From Verrucomicrobiota bacterium (lineage in GTDB: Bacteria; Verrucomicrobiota; Kiritimatiellia; RFP12; UBA1067), in NCBI GenBank assembly GCA_023269675.1, contig JAHFSX010000013.1, positions 1 through 64,000 of the forward strand: DNA of 64,000 bases. The letters are read 5' to 3'. Below are positions 60,868 through 64,000 of the stretch, piece by piece. The position numbers and the translations under genes were made by a program. Under the pieces are notes generated by a model. It worked only from the letters and a program-made list of their open reading frames with translations, made no database searches and had not been told where the DNA came from. Numbering within the stretch: position 1 is the stretch's first letter; each line of letters begins with the position of its first letter.

Positions 60868-63800
60868 TCATTTTCTGACCAGCCGCACCGTGTGGGGATG
60901 GCCGTCCGAGAGCGGGATGTTGAAGGTGAGCTGCCACTGCCGCGTAACAGCGACGTAGTCGGCCTGCCAGAAATCGTTGCCGTGGACGCTCTGATCCACA
61001 GGCTTTCCATCAAGCGTAAGTTCGTAGCCCGACGGTCCGGCAAGCCCGGAGAAGGTGACGGGAACGTAGCCGAGCCCGCCGGTGAGCGTGAACTCGGCCG
61101 CGCCGTTCACGGTGCGGACCTTCACGGCGGGATACAAGCCTTGCAGGTCACCGGTCCGCATGGCGACATGCCTGTCATTGCCGACAGCCTCGCGCCGGAT
61201 CATGCGCCAGGTGTTTCCGTCTTTCATCAACGCCGCACTCAGCGCCTTGTTAGGGCCGTAATAATCCTCCGCAGCCTGCGGCATGATGAGGTGCTCGAAG
61301 GTGGCCTCGACGAAGTCGCCGGGCTCGAGCCGCGCGACCCCCGGCGGCGGCACGATGTCCGCCGTCGAGGTGTCCACTCCGCCCACTTTCATGCCGTGCT
61401 CGGCCATCCACGGCGCGGCCTCTTTGCCGCCAAGACGCGCCTTCCAGGAACGGATGACGATGCCGCGGTTGGCCCAAGCACCTGGCTCACCCGGCTTCAC
61501 GCGGGCAACAGCCTCGTGCAGCGAGACCCACGGCACGCGTCCGACACATTCGAAAGGTCCGGCCCGGAGCGTGTCTCCGCCCCACCGCGTGTCCCACTCC
61601 TTCAGCAGACCCGTCTCGTTGCCGAGCGCCATCTTGCGCTCGCCGGTGTAGCTGTAGGTGTCGGCCCCGATCTGGAAGATGACGAAGCGGCTGAACGCCA
61701 CAGGCTTTGTCACGTCGAGCCGCAGGCGGTAGACGCCGCGCACGATATCGTCGGTGCGGCCCAGGCTGACGGTGGCCGCGTGTTCGAGCGCGGGACCGGT
61801 GTGGCCCGCGTAAGTCACTTCGGTCAGGCAAGGCCCCTGCCTCTCATACGCCGTGCGCATGCGGGCCGGGAACACGCGCTGGCCCTCCGCATCGAACAAC
61901 CTGAAGAAGTCGCCGCCGCCCACGTTATGCGTCCATCCCCACTCCGCGTTGCTGTTCATCGAACGGACCATCACCGGCCGCACGTCGAGGACCGCGGCGT
62001 GCGCCTGCGCCTGGTCCGGCTCGTAACAGATGCTCTCGCCCCAGGAGCCGAGCGCGCTCTGGTCCCAGAGCTGGTTACTGCCCCACCCGATCAGACAGAG
62101 CTGCGCGTGCGACGCCGCCGCCACCCCGCCCCAGTGCCCGTACGCCAGCGTTAGCTCCAATTCCACATTCGCTTTAGCAGGCAACCGGATCAACGAGAAG
62201 CCGTGGAACCACGGACCCACATAAACACCTCCGTCGGGACGCCCATGCCAGTTCTTGCTGAGCTGCACCGGGATGCCGGTCGGGTTACCTGCCGCATCGC
62301 GCAGGATGGCTGAAACGCCCGTGATGGAAATGCCGGCCTTTCGTTCGAACAACAGCCGGATGGGCTGCTCGCGGTCGGCGGGATTCGCAAGCGTGAGCCG
62401 CACGCGCTCGAGCGCGTCATTCTTGCCCCGGTTCCCGCCCGCCGGCAGGACCGGTTTGACGCCGTCGAGGTCGACCCGATGCCAGCCGCGCGCGCGGTCG
62501 AAGGTTATCGGACACTCCATGCCTTGGGTCAGCGCCTTCGCCTGAACGCCCACCGGCTGCAGAGATGGCGGCTTATCCGCAGACAGCCTGCGCAGGGAGG
62601 CGCCGAGCCCGGTCTCCGTCCACCTTCGGATGTCGCTCGCGTCCAGCGTCACCGCAACTTCCTGCCACGCGTCGTCGGAAAGCCCCTGCCGTTCGACGCG
62701 CTGCTGCGTCCGTCCCTCTCGGGCGGACAGGCCGATCTCCATCGAAGCCGCATTCCAAGTCTCGCGGGGCTGCCTCAAGGATGCCTGCCCGTCGGCGCGG
62801 AAACTCCATTCGCGGACAGGCGTCAACACGGGACTGGCTGCCTCGGGCTTGGCGAAACGACCGCGCACCTCGGCGTCCGTCAGCGCGCGGCCGTAGAACC
62901 GGATCTCGTCGACCGCACCGCGGAAATAGTATCCGTCGCCGCAGTTGTCCTGGCGCCGCCCGAAGGCCAGTCCGCCGCGGCCCGGAATCCTCCGCCGCCC
63001 GATTTTCTGTTCGCCCGCCCGGTCGCCGTTGACGTAGAACCGCAAAGCGTCGCCGTCATAGCTCAGCGCCAGATGGTTCCACGCCTCGCTCTTCAACATC
63101 CCGGGGCGCGCGTCGACCTTGAACGCGCCGTCCTTCCCGCCGCCGATATTCAGCCGCGCCTGCGGCACGCCGTTCAGAATCACGATCCCGTAGTTGCCCT
63201 CGGCCTGCTCATGAGCGTTTTTGCACACCAGCCAGGGATGGGTCCGCGCGGAAACCTGGCAGTCCGCCGGCACAAAGGCCCACAGCTCCAGCGTGAAGCG
63301 CTCCGGTTCCAACTCCGGGCTGTGAGCGATTTCAAGGTGGTTCGTGCCGTCCAGACCGAAGCCGCCGCCGACGCGGCCAAAACACGCCTCGCCTGCGGGG
63401 ATGGGCCGCAGCCCCGGACGCGCCGCAAGAATCAGCCCCAGCCGGTCCGGCCACGCCACGGTCTCGAAGCGCGCCTCGGCGTTGAGCCGCCGTCCGTCCG
63501 CGGACTCGAACACGAGATCCGTCACGTCAGCGCGCTGCACGAAACGCCCCGACTCGATCAGGCGCGGCCCGGCGAGAGGGGTCCACTTGCCGCCCGCCAC
63601 ACAGCGGTAGGCCATGCCGTTCGCGCTGATCGAGAGCGTCAGGTCGGCCGGCGGCAGACGCTGCCACGCGCGGTTATCCGCCCGGGCGCATTCGGCATAG
63701 CCCAGGCCGGCCGGCACAGAACCGAAGTGCGGCATCCGCATCGTCTCCGTGTCCAGCGCCAACGCGTAAGAACCCGTCTGGATCATGCGCCGCCACGGCG

Positions 63801-63969
63801 CTTCGGGCGTGTGCGAGGGGAAGCCCTCCGCCCACCACATGTGCGTGTAGTCCTCCACGCGCGGCATCAAGGCCTGCGCTGGCATTGGCCCCTGTTGCGC
63901 GGCGTACACGTGCGTCAAGACGCACGGGCCCAGCAGTAGGGCGATCCCCCACGCATGCGAGCGTCTCAT
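60868..63969 (-). CDS. Large secreted LamG-domain protein
   Basis: A 1033-residue exported protein. AAAGGA precedes the ATG at 63969, and the signal peptide is GIALLLGPCVLTHVYAAQ. A LamG/concanavalin-like domain occupies about 205-370 (HLEIAHSPELEPERFTLELW; NHLALSYDGDALRFYVNGDR; GAVDEIRFYGRALTDAEV), a fold that binds sugars. The remaining 650 residues are mostly beta-rich, with PAKANVELELTLAYGHWGG near 600 and GFSLIRL just before it, and no catalytic motif that I recognise. It is the first visible gene of the minus-strand operon at 51.5-64 kb; earlier genes may lie beyond the right edge, since only 31 bp remain upstream. Confidence 0.82.
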   Translation of the reverse strand: MRRSHAWGIALLLGPCVLTHVYAAQQGPMPAQALMPRVEDYTHMWWAEGFPSHTPEAPWRRMIQTGSYALALDTETMRMPHFGSVPAGLGYAECARADNRAWQRLPPADLTLSISANGMAYRCVAGGKWTPLAGPRLIESGRFVQRADVTDLVFESADGRRLNAEARFETVAWPDRLGLILAARPGLRPIPAGEACFGRVGGGFGLDGTNHLEIAHSPELEPERFTLELWAFVPADCQVSARTHPWLVCKNAHEQAEGNYGIVILNGVPQARLNIGGGKDGAFKVDARPGMLKSEAWNHLALSYDGDALRFYVNGDRAGEQKIGRRRIPGRGGLAFGRRQDNCGDGYYFRGAVDEIRFYGRALTDAEVRGRFAKPEAASPVLTPVREWSFRADGQASLRQPRETWNAASMEIGLSAREGRTQQRVERQGLSDDAWQEVAVTLDASDIRRWTETGLGASLRRLSADKPPSLQPVGVQAKALTQGMECPITFDRARGWHRVDLDGVKPVLPAGGNRGKNDALERVRLTLANPADREQPIRLLFERKAGISITGVSAILRDAAGNPTGIPVQLSKNWHGRPDGGVYVGPWFHGFSLIRLPAKANVELELTLAYGHWGGVAAASHAQLCLIGWGSNQLWDQSALGSWGESICYEPDQAQAHAAVLDVRPVMVRSMNSNAEWGWTHNVGGGDFFRLFDAEGQRVFPARMRTAYERQGPCLTEVTYAGHTGPALEHAATVSLGRTDDIVRGVYRLRLDVTKPVAFSRFVIFQIGADTYSYTGERKMALGNETGLLKEWDTRWGGDTLRAGPFECVGRVPWVSLHEAVARVKPGEPGAWANRGIVIRSWKARLGGKEAAPWMAEHGMKVGGVDTSTADIVPPPGVARLEPGDFVEATFEHLIMPQAAEDYYGPNKALSAALMKDGNTWRMIRREAVGNDRHVAMRTGDLQGLYPAVKVRTVNGAAEFTLTGGLGYVPVTFSGLAGPSGYELTLDGKPVDQSVHGNDFWQADYVAVTRQWQLTFNIPLSDGHPHTVRLVRK

Positions 63970-64000
63970 TTGGCGTCCTTTTTCTCTTGCTCGAGTGACT

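Overview
The window is a high-GC bacterial chromosome segment, with no rRNA or tRNA gene seen. The gene content suggests a PVC-superphylum bacterium, most like Kiritimatiellota or a relative such as Lentisphaerota. The signs are twin-arginine Gfo/Idh/MocA oxidoreductases, a secreted heparinase-type lyase, a BspA-like leucine-rich protein with a characteristic C-terminal module, LamG and discoidin-like surface proteins, HzsA-related multihaem proteins and a XylR-type regulator. This placement is inferred from gene families; no marker gene fixes it.

Layout. 1-1.9 kb (minus): an envelope operon with a TPR/LysM lipoprotein, a tail-anchored membrane protein and a coiled-coil lipoprotein cut by the left edge. 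2-6 kb: a double-domain glycosyltransferase and a heparinase II/III-like enzyme. 6-12 kb: a small membrane protein, a BspA-like protein and a very large secreted protein of unknown family. 12-21.7 kb: a sugar-oxidation cluster of XylR-type regulator, two Tat-exported Gfo/Idh/MocA enzymes, a TIM-barrel isomerase, an unrecognised secreted protein, a SIS isomerase, a ROK kinase and a Tat-exported FAD oxidoreductase. 21.8-25.5 kb: SMC. 26-31 kb: a parallel beta-helix protein and a large secreted protein of unknown family. 31.3-37.6 kb: a universal stress protein, then a minus-strand set (SDR, DeoC aldolase, zinc dehydrogenase, SDR, SMP-30-like protein) divergent from a DeoR-family repressor. 38-43.7 kb: a small lipoprotein, a patatin, DNA ligase, a TPR protein and another isomerase/epimerase. 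43.7-50.3 kb: a discoidin-like protein, a 2-oxoacid dehydrogenase E1 pair, a GxxExxY protein in an inverted-repeat frame, and a glycosyltransferase. 50.5-64 kb (minus): a beta-propeller protein and a four-gene operon of very large secreted proteins, two of them HzsA-related with c-type haem motifs.

The most unusual layer is between the genes. (1) Palindromic elements with a GTAG foot, often paired head to head, resemble REP/BIME elements of the kind mobilised by RAYT enzymes, although no RAYT gene lies here. (2) A roughly 250-bp element occurs three times. (3) Inverted repeats built from CACGAAGA-like words flank the low-GC GxxExxY gene and occur twice more without a gene, which suggests a mobile cassette and its empty derivatives. 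(4) A four-unit 113-bp tandem array fills a divergent promoter region. (5) Degenerate 7-9 bp word repeats sit at several gene ends.

Most genes appear to serve export, binding and breakdown of polysaccharides and oxidation of unusual sugars, with two carbohydrate-type regulators (XylR and DeoR families) next to their likely targets.
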